Shown: positions 34,640-50,988, counted from the stretch's first letter. The stretch: 64,000 nucleotides of DNA from Chrysomallon squamiferum (GCA_012295275.1 CM022665.1:48246064-48310063), one strand, 5' to 3'. Translations and numbers: made by a program. The notes: generated by a model not told the origin, from the letters alone.

Positions 34640-35835
34640 ACCCAGGAAATAACAGATTACAAACAACAAATACGACAGCAGGGATTCTACAGACAGTGCA
34701 GATTACAAACAACAAATACAACAGCAGGAAGTCTACAGACAATGCAGATTACAAACAACAAATACAACAGCAGGGATTCTACAGACAATGCAGATTACAA
34801 ACAACAGATACAACAGCAGGGAGTCTACAGACAATGCAGATTACAAACAACATATACAACAGCAGGGATTTTACAGACAATGCACATTACAAACAACATA
34901 TACAACAGCAGGAAGTCTACAGACAATGCAGATTACAAACAACATATACAACAGCAGGAAGTCTACAGACAATGCAGATTACAAACAACATATACAACAG
35001 CAGGAAGTCTACAGACAATGCACATTACAAACAACAGATGGGATTCTACAGACAATGCACATTACAAACAACATATACAACAGCAGGAAGTCTACAGACA
35101 ATGCACATTACAAACAACATATACAACAGCAGGGATTCTACAGACAATGCACATTACAAACAACAGATACAACAGCAGGAAGTCTACAGACAATGCACAT
35201 TACAAACAACAGCAGGAAGTCTACAGACAATGCAGATTACAAACAACATATACAACAGCAGGGATTCTACAGACAATGCACATTACAAACAACAGATACA
35301 ACAGCAGGAAGTCTACAGACAATGCACATTACAAACAACAACAGGAAGTCTACATACAATGCAGATTACAAACAACATATACAACAGCAGGAAGTCTACA
35401 GACAATGCAGATTACAAACAACATATACAACAGCAGGAAGTCTACAGACAATGCAGATTACAAACAACATATACAACAGCAGGGATTCTACAGACAATGC
35501 AGATTACAAACAACATATACAACAGCAGGAAGTCTACAGACAATGCAGATTACAAACAACATCTACAACAGCAGGGATTCTACAGAAAGTGCAGATTACA
35601 AACAACAGATACAACAGCAGGGATTCTACAGACAATGCACATTACAAACAACATATACAACAGCAGGAAGTCTACAGACAATGCAGATTACAACCAACAT
35701 ATACAACATCAGGGATTCTAAAGACAATGCAGGTTACAAACAACATATACAACATCAGGGATTCTACAGACAATGCAGGTTACAAACAACATATACAACA
35801 GCAGGGATTCTACAGACAATGCAGGTTACAAACAG
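34640..35835. repeat. 46-bp tandem array, about 26 copies
   Basis: Unit of 46 bp: attacaaacaacatatacaa, cagcaggaagtctacagac, aatgcag, with a few shortened copies. All three plus frames lack stops and the period is not a multiple of three, producing frames up to 430 codons (34628-35920) that are Gln/Thr/Asn/Tyr-rich artefacts. Confidence 0.97.
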
Positions 35836-36029
35836 TAAAATCTCTTTCATTAGTTTTGTTTTTGTTAACAAATCACAGGTTTCTCTGAACACTGGACGTC
35901 AGCTCAGTGACGAACAATAGGCCGAGCTACAGGTGTGAGATATTTTATTTACCTGTGTTAACGATCTCAGTTCAAGGTAAACTCTGCATTTAATCACTGC
36001 CAGGTAAATGTGTCACCATCAGCTGCAGA
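35836..36029. other. Unique spacer
   Basis: Short unique sequence of moderate GC; nothing recognised. Confidence 0.5.
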
Positions 36030-36475
36030 TTGTTTACATTTCACTTTACATTTATCTCTACATTTCACTTTACATTTATCTCTACATTTCACTTTACAGT
36101 TTTACATTTATCTCTACATTTCACTTTAAATTTTTGCATTTATCTCTACATTTCACTTTACATTTTTACATTTATCTCTAAATTTCACTTTACATTTCTG
36201 CATATATATCTACATTTCTCTTTCCATTTTTACATTTATCTCAACATTTTTATTACATTTTTACATGAATATCTCTACAATTTTCTTTACATTTTTACAT
36301 TTATCTTCATATTTGTTCATATATTTCAACATTTTTAGATTCATCTCAACATTTCACATTACATTTAAATATTTGTCTCTACATTTCACATTACATCTTT
36401 ATGTTATCTCTGCCTTTCACATTACATTTTTACATTTATCCTTAAATTTCTCTTTACATTTTTATATGTGATTCA
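36030..36475. repeat. Degenerate tacatttatctctacatttc repeat
   Basis: About 14 copies of a 24-35-bp T-rich unit, cleanest at 36037-36190. The frames are Phe/Ile/Thr-rich artefacts. Confidence 0.9.
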
Positions 36476-38395
<1,920 letters not shown>

Positions 38396-38780
38396 CCCTA
38401 TGTGTGTGTGTATGTGTATATGTGTGTATGTGTGTGTATATGTATGTTTGTGTGTATATATGTATGTATATGTGTATGTATATATGTATGTGTTTAATAG
38501 TACAAGTAGAATATTGTGTGTGTATCTATATATATACATGTAGGCATCTGTGTTTAATAGTGAAATAATAAATCAACAACTGTAATAACAACAATAATAA
38601 CAACAGAATGTACATGTGGGTGTGCGTCCTGTGTGTGTGTGTGTGTCTGTATTGGGGGCTGTATCTGTGTGTGTATGAGTGTATGTGTGGGTAGGAGTGT
38701 CTCTCTCTCTGTGTGTGTGTGGGTGAGTCTGTGTTGGGGCTGTATCTGTGTGTGTGTGGGTGTGTCTGTACTATGTCCAC
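38396..38780. repeat. TG/TATG and TG-rich minisatellite
   Basis: TG/TATG sequence 38400-38500. 38630-38770 has two copies of a TG-rich unit containing tctgtnttgggggctgtatc. Confidence 0.85.
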
Positions 38781-38929
38781 TGATTGTTGTAATAAAAAAT
38801 GAAGTTTCCCAACAGAGACTGAAAAACACACACAACTTGGCCTTTGATGATGTGAAAGAGCCCACTGGGCGCACAGGCCAGACTGAGTGCAGAAAGAAAT
38901 CGATACCCAGCATCATCTTCATCTCCATC
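38781..38929. other. Unique GC-richer island
   Basis: Short unique island with open frames on both strands (for example KSIPSIIFISII plus, MMLGIDFFLHSVWPVRP minus). No paired splice sites and no family. Confidence 0.4.
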
Positions 38930-39400
38930 ATATAATAACTATCACACATTTAATGTGTTTTATCTCTATTATATAACTATCACACGTTTAATATGTGTCT
39001 TATCCCCATCATATAATTATCACACGTTTAATGTGTTTTTTATTATATGTTTTTTTATCTCTATTATATAACTATTACATGTTTAATATGCGTCTTATCT
39101 CTATTATATAACTATTACATGTTTAATATATGTCTTATCCCCATCATATAATTACTATAACATGTTTAATATGTCTTATAACCATCATATAATAACTATC
39201 ACGTTTGATATCATATCAGTTTGATATCAGTTTTATATCCATCGTATAACAACTATCACACATTCAATGTTTTTTATATCCATTATATAATAACTATCAC
39301 ATGTTTATAATCAGTTTTATATCCATTATATAATACCTATCACATGTTTAATATCAGTTTTATATCCATCGTATAATAACTGTGTTTAATATCTGTTTTA
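38930..39400. repeat. About 42-bp tandem array
   Basis: About 11 diverged copies with core atcacacgtttaatatgt and cttatccccatcatataatt. Confidence 0.9.
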
Positions 39401-39499
39401 TAATAAAGACAAACACAGAGAGTCTCTATACAAATAAACAACAGATAATACCAGTAATTAGATCTCTAGAGGAATTCACACAATAATCTTTGTGTTCTG

Positions 39500-40080
39500 A
39501 CAAATGACTTCACAAATGAACAATGAACTGTTTACTACAGAAATGACGAACTATGTTTACTGGAAAAATCATGAACTGTTTACACAGAAGTTACTAGAGA
39601 AATGCTGGACCATGTTTACCACGGAAACAAAGATGAATAGCATTTGCTGTAGAAATGATGAACCACAATTACCAGAGAAGTGATGAACTGTGTTTATTGG
39701 AGAAGTGATGAACTGTGTTTCCTAGAGAAGTGATGAACTGTGTTTTCTAGAGAAGTGATGAACTGTGTTTACTAGAGAAGTGATGAACTGTGTTTACTAG
39801 AGAAGTGATGAACTGTGTTTTCTAGAGAAGTGATGAACTGTGTTTTCTAGAGAAGTGATGAACTGTGTTTTCTAGAGAAGTGATGAACTGTGTTTTCTAG
39901 AGAAGTGATGAACTGTGTTTACCAGAGAAGTGATGAAATGTGTTTACTGGAGAAGTGATGAAATATATTTACTAGAGAAGTGATGAAATGTGTTTACTAG
40001 AGAAGTGATGAACTGTGTTTGCCAGAGAAGTGGTGATCTGTGTTTGCTGTAGAAGTGATGAACTGTGATTACACACACCA
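39500..40080. repeat. 25-bp tandem array
   Basis: About 20 copies of a 25-bp unit, core agagaagtgatgaactgtgt; the left part is diverged and 39700-39930 nearly perfect. Confidence 0.95.
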
Positions 40081-40345
40081 CTGATGATCTGTGTTTCCTG
40101 TCAACAGAGCACATCTCACACACTCTGCCAAACTCATGCTAATTGCTGGCTTTAGTTTGTCATCTGTTTCCATGGCAATGTCAATCAAAACAAGATCAGG
40201 GAACTGAGCTGTCTGTTTGAGGTGTTGTCGTAGATGATGGTGATAACACCGTGTCTGTCTGCTACTTATCAGCAGTGTGACTCGCAGCTTAACTCTTTAA
40301 GGCCGTTTGAGAATCTCTTTCAAATGTCAGCACTGACATTCTCGG
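40081..40345. other. Unique island with X-box-like motif
   Basis: Unique sequence of moderate GC. GTTTCCATGGCAAT at 40166-40179 is an X-box-like near-palindrome. No exon seen. Confidence 0.5.
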
Positions 40346-40354
40346 ACAAGATTG

Positions 40355-41500
40355 TCACACTGTACAATACAAAATATGTCTCACCCCTCACACTGTACAA
40401 TACATAATATATCTCACACCTCACACTGTACAATACATAATATATCTCACACCTCACACTGTACAATACATAATATATCTCACCCCTCACATTATACAAT
40501 ACAAAATATAGTTCATACCTCACACAAAACAATACAAAATATATCTCACCCCTCACATTATACAATACAAAATATATCTCACCCCTCACACTGTACAATA
40601 TAAAAAATCTCACACCTCACACTGTACAATACAGAATATATCTCACCCCTCACACTGTACAATACAGAATATATCTCACTGTAAAATTCAAATATATCTC
40701 ACACCTCACATTATACAATACAAAATATATCTCACCCCACACTGTACAATATAAAAATCTCACACCTCACACTGTACAATACAGAATATATCTCACCCCT
40801 CACACTGTACAATACAGAATATATCTCACTGTAAAATTCAAATATATCTCACACCTCACATTATACAATACAAAATATATCTCACCCCTCACACTGTACA
40901 ATATAAAAAATCTCACACCTCACACTGTACAATACAGAATATATCTCACCCCTCACACTGTACAATACAGAATATATCTCACTGTAAAATTCAAATATAT
41001 CTCACACCTCACATTATACAATACAAAATATATCTCACCCCTCACACTGTACAATATAAAAAATCTCACACCTCACACTGTACAATACAGAATATATCTC
41101 ACTGTAAAATTCAAATATATCTCACACCTCACATTATACAATACAAAATATATCTCACACCTCACACTGTACAATATAAAAAATCTCACACCTCACACTG
41201 TACAATACAGAATATATCTCACACCTCACACTGTACAATACAGAATATATCTCACACCTCACACTGTACAATACAGAATATATCTCACTGTAAAATTCAA
41301 ATATATCTCACACCTCACATTATACAATACAAAATATATCTCATACCTCACACTGTACAATACAAAATGTATCTCACACCTCACACTGTACAATACAAAT
41401 ACATCTCACACCTCACATTATACAATACAAAATATATTTCATACCTCACACTAAACAATACAAAATATATCTCACACCTCACACTGTACAATACTACACA
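40355..41500. repeat. 33-bp tandem array with higher-order structure
   Basis: About 33 copies of a 33-bp unit (cacctcacactgtacaatac + anaatatatctca). Five larger blocks repeat the order ctcactgtaaaattcaaata, acattatacaatacaaaata, ctgtacaatataaaaaatct (from about 40600 to 41300). Confidence 0.95.
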
Positions 41501-41845
41501 CAAAACCATAAAATATATGATACATCAATTAATTTATTTTTCTAACCACAAAACAGTCAGGTCATAATGTTTATTTTATTGTGTCTGACAGAAAACACAT
41601 TTATTACTTTGCCTGTCTAACCACACATTCATCACACAACTGACAGCCAGTGCTTTGTTGTAACACAAACATTCATTTCATACATCAGTTATTACACTTC
41701 TGTCTAAATCCTCTTTTAGCTAATAATCTGGTCATATTCACTATGTCAGTGTTGTGTGTTTTATTTTATATATATGTATGTGTGTATGCATCTATACAGT
41801 GTTACACTGTTATACTTTGTTTTACTTCAGTGTTCTCCGTCATAC
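41501..41845. other. Unique spacer
   Basis: Unique AT-rich sequence; a 90-codon plus frame spans it and has no support. Confidence 0.5.
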
Positions 41846-42580
41846 TGTGTGTAGAACAATGTAACAAGTTTGTAGAAAACACTGAACTAAAACATAGTAA
41901 AACAGTGTGTAACTGTGTGTAGAACAATGTAATAAGTTTATAAGAAAACACTGAACTAAAACAAAGAAAAACAAAGTAAAACAGTGTAACTGTGTGTAGA
42001 ACAATGTAATAAGTTTATAAGAAAAACACTGAAGTAAAACAAAGTAAAACAGTGTAACTGTGTGTAGAACAATGTAACAAGTTTATAAGAAAACGTTGAA
42101 GTAAAACAAAGTAAAACAGTGTAAAACAAAGTAAACAGTGTAACTGTGTAGAACAATGTAACAGGTTTATAGAAACCACTGAGGTAAAAGAAAGAAAACA
42201 AAGTAAAACAGTGTAACTGTGTAGAACAATGTAACAGGTTTATAGAAACCACTGAGGTAAAAGAAAGTAAACAGTGTAACTGTGTAGAACAATGTAACAG
42301 GTTTATAGAAACCACTGAGGTAAAAGAAAGAAAACAAAGTAAAACAGTGTAACTGTGTGTAGAACAATGTAACAAGTTTATAAGAAAACACTGAAGTAAA
42401 ACAAAGTAAAACAGTGTAACTGTGTGTAGAACAATGTAACAAGTTTATAAGAAAACACTGAAGTATAACAAAGTAAAACAGTGTAAAACAAAGTAAACAG
42501 TGTAACTGTGTAGAACAATGTAACAGGTTTATAGAAACCACTGAGGTAAAAGAAAGAAAACAAAGTAAAACAATGTAATA
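41846..42580. repeat. About 60-73-bp tandem array
   Basis: About 11 copies sharing gtgtagaacaatgtaacaag and taaaacaaagtaaaacagtg, with two unit forms (agaaaccactgaggt and aagaaaacactgaagt). The minus-strand Leu/Phe/Ser frames are artefacts. Confidence 0.95.
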
Positions 42581-43094
42581 ATCAATCACACTACAGCTTA
42601 CACAGACAGATACACTGTCCAGCCTGTCTGAGAGGAGATAAACTCTTCATCCACTGACCACTTGACCAGTCCTCTTTACAGCAGTCTTTTCTCTATTTAT
42701 CATACTTATCAGATTATACAAATAGTTTTGTGTTATCATCTGCATTATCATTCCTGTTTTCAATTATTATTACAGTCGCTGCAGCAGTGGAAGTAATTGT
42801 TGTTGTTGTTGTTAAATAATTACACACAGATGGAATATAAACTGGTCTTGTATTTGTGCAGATTGTAAAAATATTAAATTAGAAAGAAAAAAAAACATAG
42901 AAATCCTTATAACAGTTGAAAGCAATGTGTGTTTACACAAATCAACATACCAAAACAGTTTCTTTGCCATCAGAAACACATTAAATAAATCTCTAAATTA
43001 CTGTTTATGTGAATATTTACGTTATGCTCTTTATGTGAAATGTTTACATGATTCCTGGTAGATTCCTCCAAACTACTGCATTTATGTTTCTTCA
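42581..43094. other. Unique spacer
   Basis: Unique sequence with a short TTG repeat at 42797-42812; nothing recognised. Confidence 0.5.
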
Positions 43095-43675
43095 TGATCA
43101 TTGTAGACACATGCTGTACAGTTAGTCAGTGTAGGCATACACTGTACAGTTAGACACTGTAGAGACATACACAGACTGTACAGTTAGTCACTGTAGACAT
43201 ACTGTACATCACTGTAGACACATACTGTACAGTTAGTCACTGAAGACACATGCCACACAGTCACTGTTGACACACACTGTACAGTTAGTCATTGTATACA
43301 CACTGTACAGTTAGTCATTGTTGACACACACTGTACAGTTAGTCACTGTAGACACATGCTGTACAGTTAGTCATTGTTGACATACACTGTACAGTTAGTC
43401 ACTATACAGTTAGTCCTGTACAGTTAGTCACTGTAGACACATGCTGTACAGTTAGTCATTGTTGACACACACTGTACAGTTAGTCATTGTAGAGACATAC
43501 ACTGTACAGTTAGTTACTGTTGACACACACTGTACAGTTAGTCACTGTAGACACATGCTGTACAGTTAGTCACTGTAGACACATGCTGTACAGTTAGTCA
43601 CTGTAGACACATGCTGTACAGTTAGTCATTGTATACACACTGTACAGTTAGTCACTGTAGACACATGCTGTGGTA
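43095..43675. repeat. 28-bp tandem array, about 20 copies
   Basis: Unit core gtacagttagtcactgtaga + cacatgct, with cacacact and catacact variants. Confidence 0.95.
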
Positions 43676-44120
43676 TGTAGAGAAACTGTAGATATTCTTG
43701 CTGACAATAACACACTGTACACAGAAAACTCATTAAAAATAGACTCAAAAAATAAACAAGCGATTATAAATAAACATTGAAGCAAAGAAAAAAATGAAAT
43801 ATATAAAATATAAAAAATAAAGTGAAAAAAAGCGAATTGGAAATAGTTGTGAGGAATCGATGAATTAGAAATAACGAGACTAATGAGGATCTGCAGGTTT
43901 CGAGTGTGAGTTTTTTTTGTTCTGGCTTGGTTCAGTGAGTAAAACTGAATTTCTGTTAATAAAGCAGAGTCTGATGACAGTCGTAAGAGATGTTGTCTTT
44001 TTAAGATGTCACAATTAGTCTAGTTAGTGACTGCACTCACTTTGTACTCACTTTCGACTCACTCGAAGAGCCTCTTCAGTGAGCAATCACTGTCACATTT
44101 CAACTTTTCACATCACTGTA
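43676..44120. other. Unique island
   Basis: A-rich to 43830, then unique with several CpGs. 44030-44070 has three GTGAGT donor-like words on the minus strand within 30 bp, in an actcactttng short repeat; no open exon precedes them. Confidence 0.5.
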
Positions 44121-44600
44121 CTAATTAACATATTGTGAAACAACTTAATACAAAACTACAAATTACTACATTGTGAAACAACTTAATACAAACTACAATT
44201 ACTTCTAACTTGTAATACAATTAAAAATACAAATTACTACATTGTAAAACTTGTAAAACTACAATTAAAAACAATTACAAATTACTACATTGTAAAACAT
44301 CTTAATACAAACTGCTGAACTTTTTAGATTTGCAAAACAGCTTAATACAAACACAAAACCCACAAATTACCACATTGTAAAACAGCTTAATACAAACTAC
44401 AAACTGCTGAACTTTTAGATTGCAACACAAAAACCCCACAAACTACCACATTGTAAAACAGCTTAATACAAACTACAAACTGCTGACCTTTTAGACTGCA
44501 ACACAAAAAACCCACTAATTACCATTGTAAAACAGCTTAATACAAACTACAAATTGCTTTTAACTTGTAATACAATTAAAAAATTACTGCATGGTAAAAC
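44121..44600. repeat. Degenerate taatacaaactacaaatta repeat
   Basis: About ten irregular copies containing ttgtaaaacagcttaataca and ctacaaactgctgaactttt, in 60-90-bp higher units. Confidence 0.85.
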
Positions 44601-45015
44601 AGTTTAAGTTAATTCAATCTTCACATCTACCACAAAAACTATGTCTTAACTACACCCTCTAAACAAGTAACTTTCACAATCATCAAGACATCATCATTTT
44701 AAAAAAAAGAAAAAACATGCCTGACATGCAATACTGATTTGCACGTCACACCACATGAACACAACTAAAATTAGTTCATTAAACGTTTTAACACACTTGT
44801 GACTTTTTTTCAATTTTTTTTTTTTTCACAAAATCTAAGTAATGTAAGTTTTGAACTGGAAAAGCATCCATTGGTTTGAATTGATGCACATGAAGACACA
44901 AATGTGGTGTAAAAAATAAAAAATAAAAAAATAAAAAGTTGCTCATTACTTTATCAGGTGTAACAGAAATGAGAAGAGGAGTCTAGCTGGCAGATCTCAT
45001 TGACTTGTACAGATT
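44601..45015. other. AT-rich spacer
   Basis: Unique AT-rich DNA; nothing recognised. Confidence 0.5.
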
Positions 45016-45244
45016 TGAAACAAAATCAACACACACACACACACACAGACACACACACACACAACTTTCTGTTCACACCATACACGTTTTTATAAAACAC
45101 TACCATTTCATATTATATGTTACAGACCTCGTGTATATATATATATTTATTTACACACACGTACACATGCACACATATGTACACACATATACACACATAT
45201 TTTATATAGATATGCATACACACATACATACACACATACATATA

Positions 45245-45278
<34 letters not shown>

Positions 45279-45454
45279 CATACATATGTATACACTGGTA
45301 TAAAACATATGTATGCATACACACACATATGCATACATTTATATATTATATAGATATGTATACACACATACATACATACATATATACATATGTATACACT
45401 AGTATAAAACAAAACTATAATATTTGTATCAAGTACAATAACATAAAATAACAT

Positions 45455-45533
<79 letters not shown>

Positions 45534-45560
45534 TAGACGTATATGCACACACACACATAT
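45016..45560. repeat. CA, CATA and (TA)n-(GA)n microsatellites
   Basis: (CA)n 45030-45062. CATA/CACATA-rich 45155-45400, including two copies of a ~110-bp unit with atagatatgnatacacacat. (TA)n 45458-45502 joined to (GA)n 45503-45532. Confidence 0.95.
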
Positions 45561-45584
45561 ACAGATGTGTTTTATGTTGTTTTA

Positions 45585-45890
45585 TTGAACCTGGTACAAG
45601 TGTGATGTTCAGAGCTGTGTGTGAGACAAGCGGGTGTGATACTCTGTTAACAGATGTTGTGATGTACAACTGTGTTCCACAGATCAAAGAGAGCTGTGAC
45701 GTGCTGCCTACGTCACCAGCACTCAGACACAATTACGTTTTCACAGATCACTGCACACATCGACAGCTGTTAGAGCCTGCGTCACACCTACATCATCAGC
45801 GTCGCTGAAGCATGGCCACGCTGAAATTAACCTGCAGCAACATGCAACGCCCGTGACAGCGTTTTATAACTGACCTTCCCACTGTTGTTA
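45585..45890. other. Unique GC-rich island
   Basis: The most GC- and CpG-rich island away from the PDE3 exons. Open frames occur on both strands (plus 45602-45808, 68 codons). TTATAAAA lies on the minus strand at about 45863-45870, 30-40 bp upstream of other minus-strand candidate starts. No family or strong paired splice sites, so promoter or enhancer is only a guess. Confidence 0.35.
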
Positions 45891-46305
45891 CTGTTTGTTA
45901 TTTATTTTTTTTACTTTATTTATTTTTTTATTTACTTAGTTACTCACTTATTTATTTATTTATCTAGTTAATTAGTTAGTTATTACACATTATACATTCA
46001 TAAATACAAAAACATATATACATACACACAGACAGGCAGACAGACAGACAGACAGGCAGACAGACAGACAGACAGACAGGCACAGACATAGAGACACAAA
46101 GACAAAGACAAAGAGACACTGTAACAGGGATGATGACGTAGGTGTGTAAACTCAGTGATGTCCCAGTCAGCTGATTACTGAGAACAATGAGGAAACATTT
46201 CTCAGTACAGCTGACCTCAGAACATGCTCAGCATAAACCTACACCCAGTGACCTCACATCTACTCCCAGTGACCTCACACCTACACCCAATGACTTCCCA
46301 CCTAC
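45891..46305. repeat. TTTA and CAGA/CAGG patches
   Basis: T/TTTA-rich 45900-45970; CAGA/CAGG tetranucleotides 46028-46085; GACAAA 46090-46115; then 2-3 copies of a short cctacacccagtgacctcac unit at 46238-46300. Confidence 0.85.
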
Positions 46306-47350
46306 ACTGCCTTGTCACTGCATTTATGTAAAACACTGTTACACTGTCTTGTCACTGTGTTTATGTAAAACACTGTTACACTGTCTTGTCACTGCATTTA
46401 TGTAAAACACTGTTACACTGTCTTGTCACTGTGTTTATGTAAAACACTGTTACACTGTCTTGTCACTGCATTTATGTAAAACACTGTTACACTGTCTTGT
46501 CATTGCATTTATGTAAAACACTGTTAAACTGTCTTGTCACTGCATTTTAAATAAAACACTGTTACAACAAATCACTGTGTTTATTTAAAAACTGTTACAC
46601 TGTCTTAAAACTGCATTTATGTAAAACACTGTTAATTTTTTTTTTTTATATAAAACACTCATTACACTCTTATCAAATGTTTTATGTAAAACACTGTTAC
46701 TGTCTTATCACTGTGTTTATGTAAAACACTGTTACACTGTCTTATCACTGTGTTTATGTAAAACACTTTTTTTTATTGTTTATCACTGCATTTATGTAAA
46801 ACACTGTTACAATGTCTTAAACTACATTTATAAAAACACTGTTACACTGTCTTATCACTGCATTTATGTAAAACACTGTTACTGTCTTATCACTGTGTTT
46901 ATGTAAAACACTGTTACACTGTCTTGTCACTGCATTTATGTAAAACACTGTTAAACTATCTTGTCACTGCATTTATGTAAAACACTGTTACACTGTCTTG
47001 TCACTGCATTTATGTAAAACACTGTTAAACTGTCTTGTCACTGCATTTATGTAAAACACTGTTACACTGCCTTGTCACTGTGTTTATGTAAAACACTGTT
47101 ACACTGTCTTGTCACTGCATTTATGTAAAACACTGTTAAACTATCTTGTCACTGCATTTATGTAAAACACTGTTACACTGTCTTATCACTGCATTTATGT
47201 AAAACACTGTTAAACTGTTTTGTCACTGCATTTATGTAAAACACTGTTACACTGCCTTGTCACTGTGTTTATGTAAAACACTGTTACACTGTCTTATCAC
47301 TGCATTTATGTAAAACACTGTTACTGTCTTATCACTGTGTTTATGTAAAA
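46306..47350. repeat. 37-bp tandem array, about 27 copies
   Basis: Unit of 37 bp: gcatttatgtaaaacactgt + tacactgtcttgtcact, alternating between gcattta and gtgttta forms; truncated copies around 46600-46680. Confidence 0.97.
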
Positions 47351-48119
47351 CACTGTTATATTATTGTTCAAGTTATTTTAAATAAAACACAAGTTAAACA
47401 AATAAATAAGCTATTTGAGAATAATGTTTAAAATGCTTTTGAAAGAGCTGTTAATTTTTTTTAGTTTATATCATTTCTTGGGAAATGTTTAGTGTTAAGT
47501 TTGTGTGACACAAAACAAATACCTGAGAAACACCTGCACTTACCTGTATTACCTCACTTTTTTTTTATTGTTTACACCTCTTTTAAATAAATATTTTTAA
47601 AATAAAAAATACATTTATAAAAAAACAACAACAACAATGAGACATACTACTGCAAATGTTAAATAAAGTCAGGGGATTTTGAAGTGATTAACAAAGCTGT
47701 ATTGTGTGACTGCAGAATACAGTGAGTATCTCACATTGTGAAATACTGTTGTTATTTCAACACTAAATCACAACAAAGCCAGTATTAATTTTAATCTGTT
47801 TTAATACTCAGCCATTGAACCAGGGAGGTGTGTCAAATGTGCTAAAAAAAATGTGTTTGTGTGTGAATGAGGTTAAACGTACTTTTGTATCTCACTGTGT
47901 ACTTACACATCTAGTGTTAGGTAACTGATATATAATGACTCCCTGGATGATATCACATGATTAAAGTTGTGTATAAAAAAAAAACCACTAGCTAATATGA
48001 CATGATTAAAGTTGTATCACATAATTGTAAGCTGGTCAAATTCAGGTAAATCTGTCTTTTTTTGTTGTTTCCAGACATTCATCATAAATCTATACCCAAG
48101 TGAGCCTTTTTGATATACT
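47351..48119. other. AT-rich unique region
   Basis: Unique DNA. A minus-strand ACAG|GTAAGTG word at about 47546 lacks a pyrimidine tract. 47945-48020 has a short atgattaaagttgt duplication. Confidence 0.5.
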
Positions 48120-48295
48120 GTAACAAAACAAGTTTACTAAGAACAAAACAGGTTTACTCAGAACAAAACAGGTTTACTCAGAACAAAATAGATTTACTCA
48201 TTCAAAATAGATTTACTCATTCAAACAAGATAGATTTACTCAGAACAAAATGGATTTACTCATTCAAACAAGATAGGTTTACTCATTAAACTAAA
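48120..48295. repeat. 21-bp tandem array
   Basis: About eight copies of ggtttactcagaacaaaac and variants (gatttactcattcaaa). Confidence 0.9.

Positions 48296-49517
<1,222 letters not shown>

Positions 49518-49593
<76 letters not shown>
49518..49593. repeat. (GA)n microsatellite, about 75 bp
   Basis: Pure GA, the second such tract within 500 bp. Confidence 0.98.
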
Positions 49594-49595
<2 letters not shown>

Positions 49596-49960
49596 TACAA
49601 ACTGGATAGTATTGGAAATAAATACTCGTATCTTAATAATTACTGCATGGTTGTGAAATATTAAATTTATTGCACGTGTGTGATTTTAATCAGATGGTTA
49701 TCTCTGGAAGTCACAGAGGGTTATCAGAGAAACAACACTGAATGTTTTATATTTGGTTTTTTTTACATTCTGATAAATAAATCACTCCTACTTACATTAG
49801 TGTTGTCATGTTTATATTCATCTTTCAGTTTCTAGTGCTCCTGTACTCACAGTTACGTCTAACGTTGCTGTTTAATTTCACACCTACTCTGAGCCTTCTA
49901 ATAATTTATTTTAAACTTACACTGGAAGGTCATATACAGGTCTGTGTGTTAAAATATGTA

Positions 49961-49965
<5 letters not shown>
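49594..49965. other. AT-rich spacer
   Basis: Unique; nothing recognised. Confidence 0.5.

Positions 49966-50017
<52 letters not shown>
49966..50017. repeat. (CA)n microsatellite
   Basis: About 50 bp of pure CA. Confidence 0.98.
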
Positions 50018-50018
<1 letters not shown>

Positions 50019-50139
50019 CACACAATTTTGTCTATAGTTAACACACTCTGTATATTTAATATTTATATCTGTACACCAGATTTTTTCCAGATGTGTAAAA
50101 GTTCTAATTTTCTTACAAATATTTTATGATGTCCTAGAA

Positions 50140-50665
50140 ACATTTCACCATTTTTCTTTTTAGAAACATTTCTTCTTTTCTGTTCTAAAAAACATTTCAT
50201 CGTTATTTCTCTAAGAAACATTTCATTGTAATTTTTCTATGAAACATTTCATCATCATTTTTCTAACAAACATTTCATCCTCATTTTTCTAAGAAACATT
50301 TCATCCTCATTTTTCTAACAAACATTTCATCCTCATTTTTCTAACAAACATTTCATCCTCATTTTTCTAAGAAACATTTCATCCTCATTTTTCTAAGAAA
50401 CATTTCATTATTATTTTTCTAAGAAACATTTCATTATTATTTTTCTAAGAAACATTTCATCCTCATTTTTCTAAGAAACATTTCATCCTCATTTTTCTAA
50501 CAAACATTTCATCCTCATTTTTCTAACAAACATTTCATCCTCATTTTTCTAAGAAACATTTCATCCTCATTTTTCTAAGAAACATTTCATTATTATTTTT
50601 CTAAGAAACATTTCATTATTATTTTTCTAAGAAACATTTCATCCTCATTTTTCTAAGAAACATTC
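50140..50665. repeat. 26-bp tandem array with 7-unit higher-order repeat
   Basis: About 20 copies of a 26-bp unit (aacatttcatcctcattttt + ctaaga). Units differ at aaga/aaca and catcctc/cattatt, and a block of seven units (182 bp) with one fixed order of variants occurs twice in succession (about 50278-50660). Confidence 0.97.
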
Positions 50666-50687
50666 GCTCACACCGACTTGGATTTTA

Positions 50688-50713
<26 letters not shown>
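50688..50713. repeat. Poly-T run
   Basis: 26 consecutive T beside a unique island that again carries an X-box-like motif. Confidence 0.95.
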
Positions 50714-50719
<6 letters not shown>

Positions 50720-50785
50720 AGTAGACATTTTACTTCAGACAGCTCAGACGAGACACTTTTTTTTTTCTCATTTACTAATCCGAGT

Positions 50786-50799
50786 GTCACCGTGGCAAC
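50786..50799 (+). promoter_or_regulatory. RFX X-box-like motif
   Basis: GTCACCGTGGCAAC in a unique, CpG-containing island. Confidence 0.5.
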
Positions 50800-50988
50800 C
50801 AGGAGACGCTATTAATTCCAGAGTAGCCATCAGAGGAAATGTCTGAACCATGCAGTGACAATCTCATTGATTTTTTTTTTTACTCTTCTTTTTTCTCAGA
50901 AAAAATAAAATATATTCTATCATCAGTTACAAAACGTTGATGTCTTCATTCCTTGGTCATAATGAGCTCCTGAAGCAGCCATGAAGTT

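Noticed and set aside
34603-35920. Three overlapping plus-strand frames of 366-430 codons
   Set aside because: They are the three frames of the 46-bp array, which has no stop in any frame. Gln/Thr/Asn/Tyr repeats only.
47535-47560. Minus-strand ACAG|GTAAGTG, a possible recursive splice site
   Set aside because: The sequence upstream on that strand is purine-rich (AAAAAAAAGTGAGG), so the pyrimidine tract needed for a recursive acceptor is missing.
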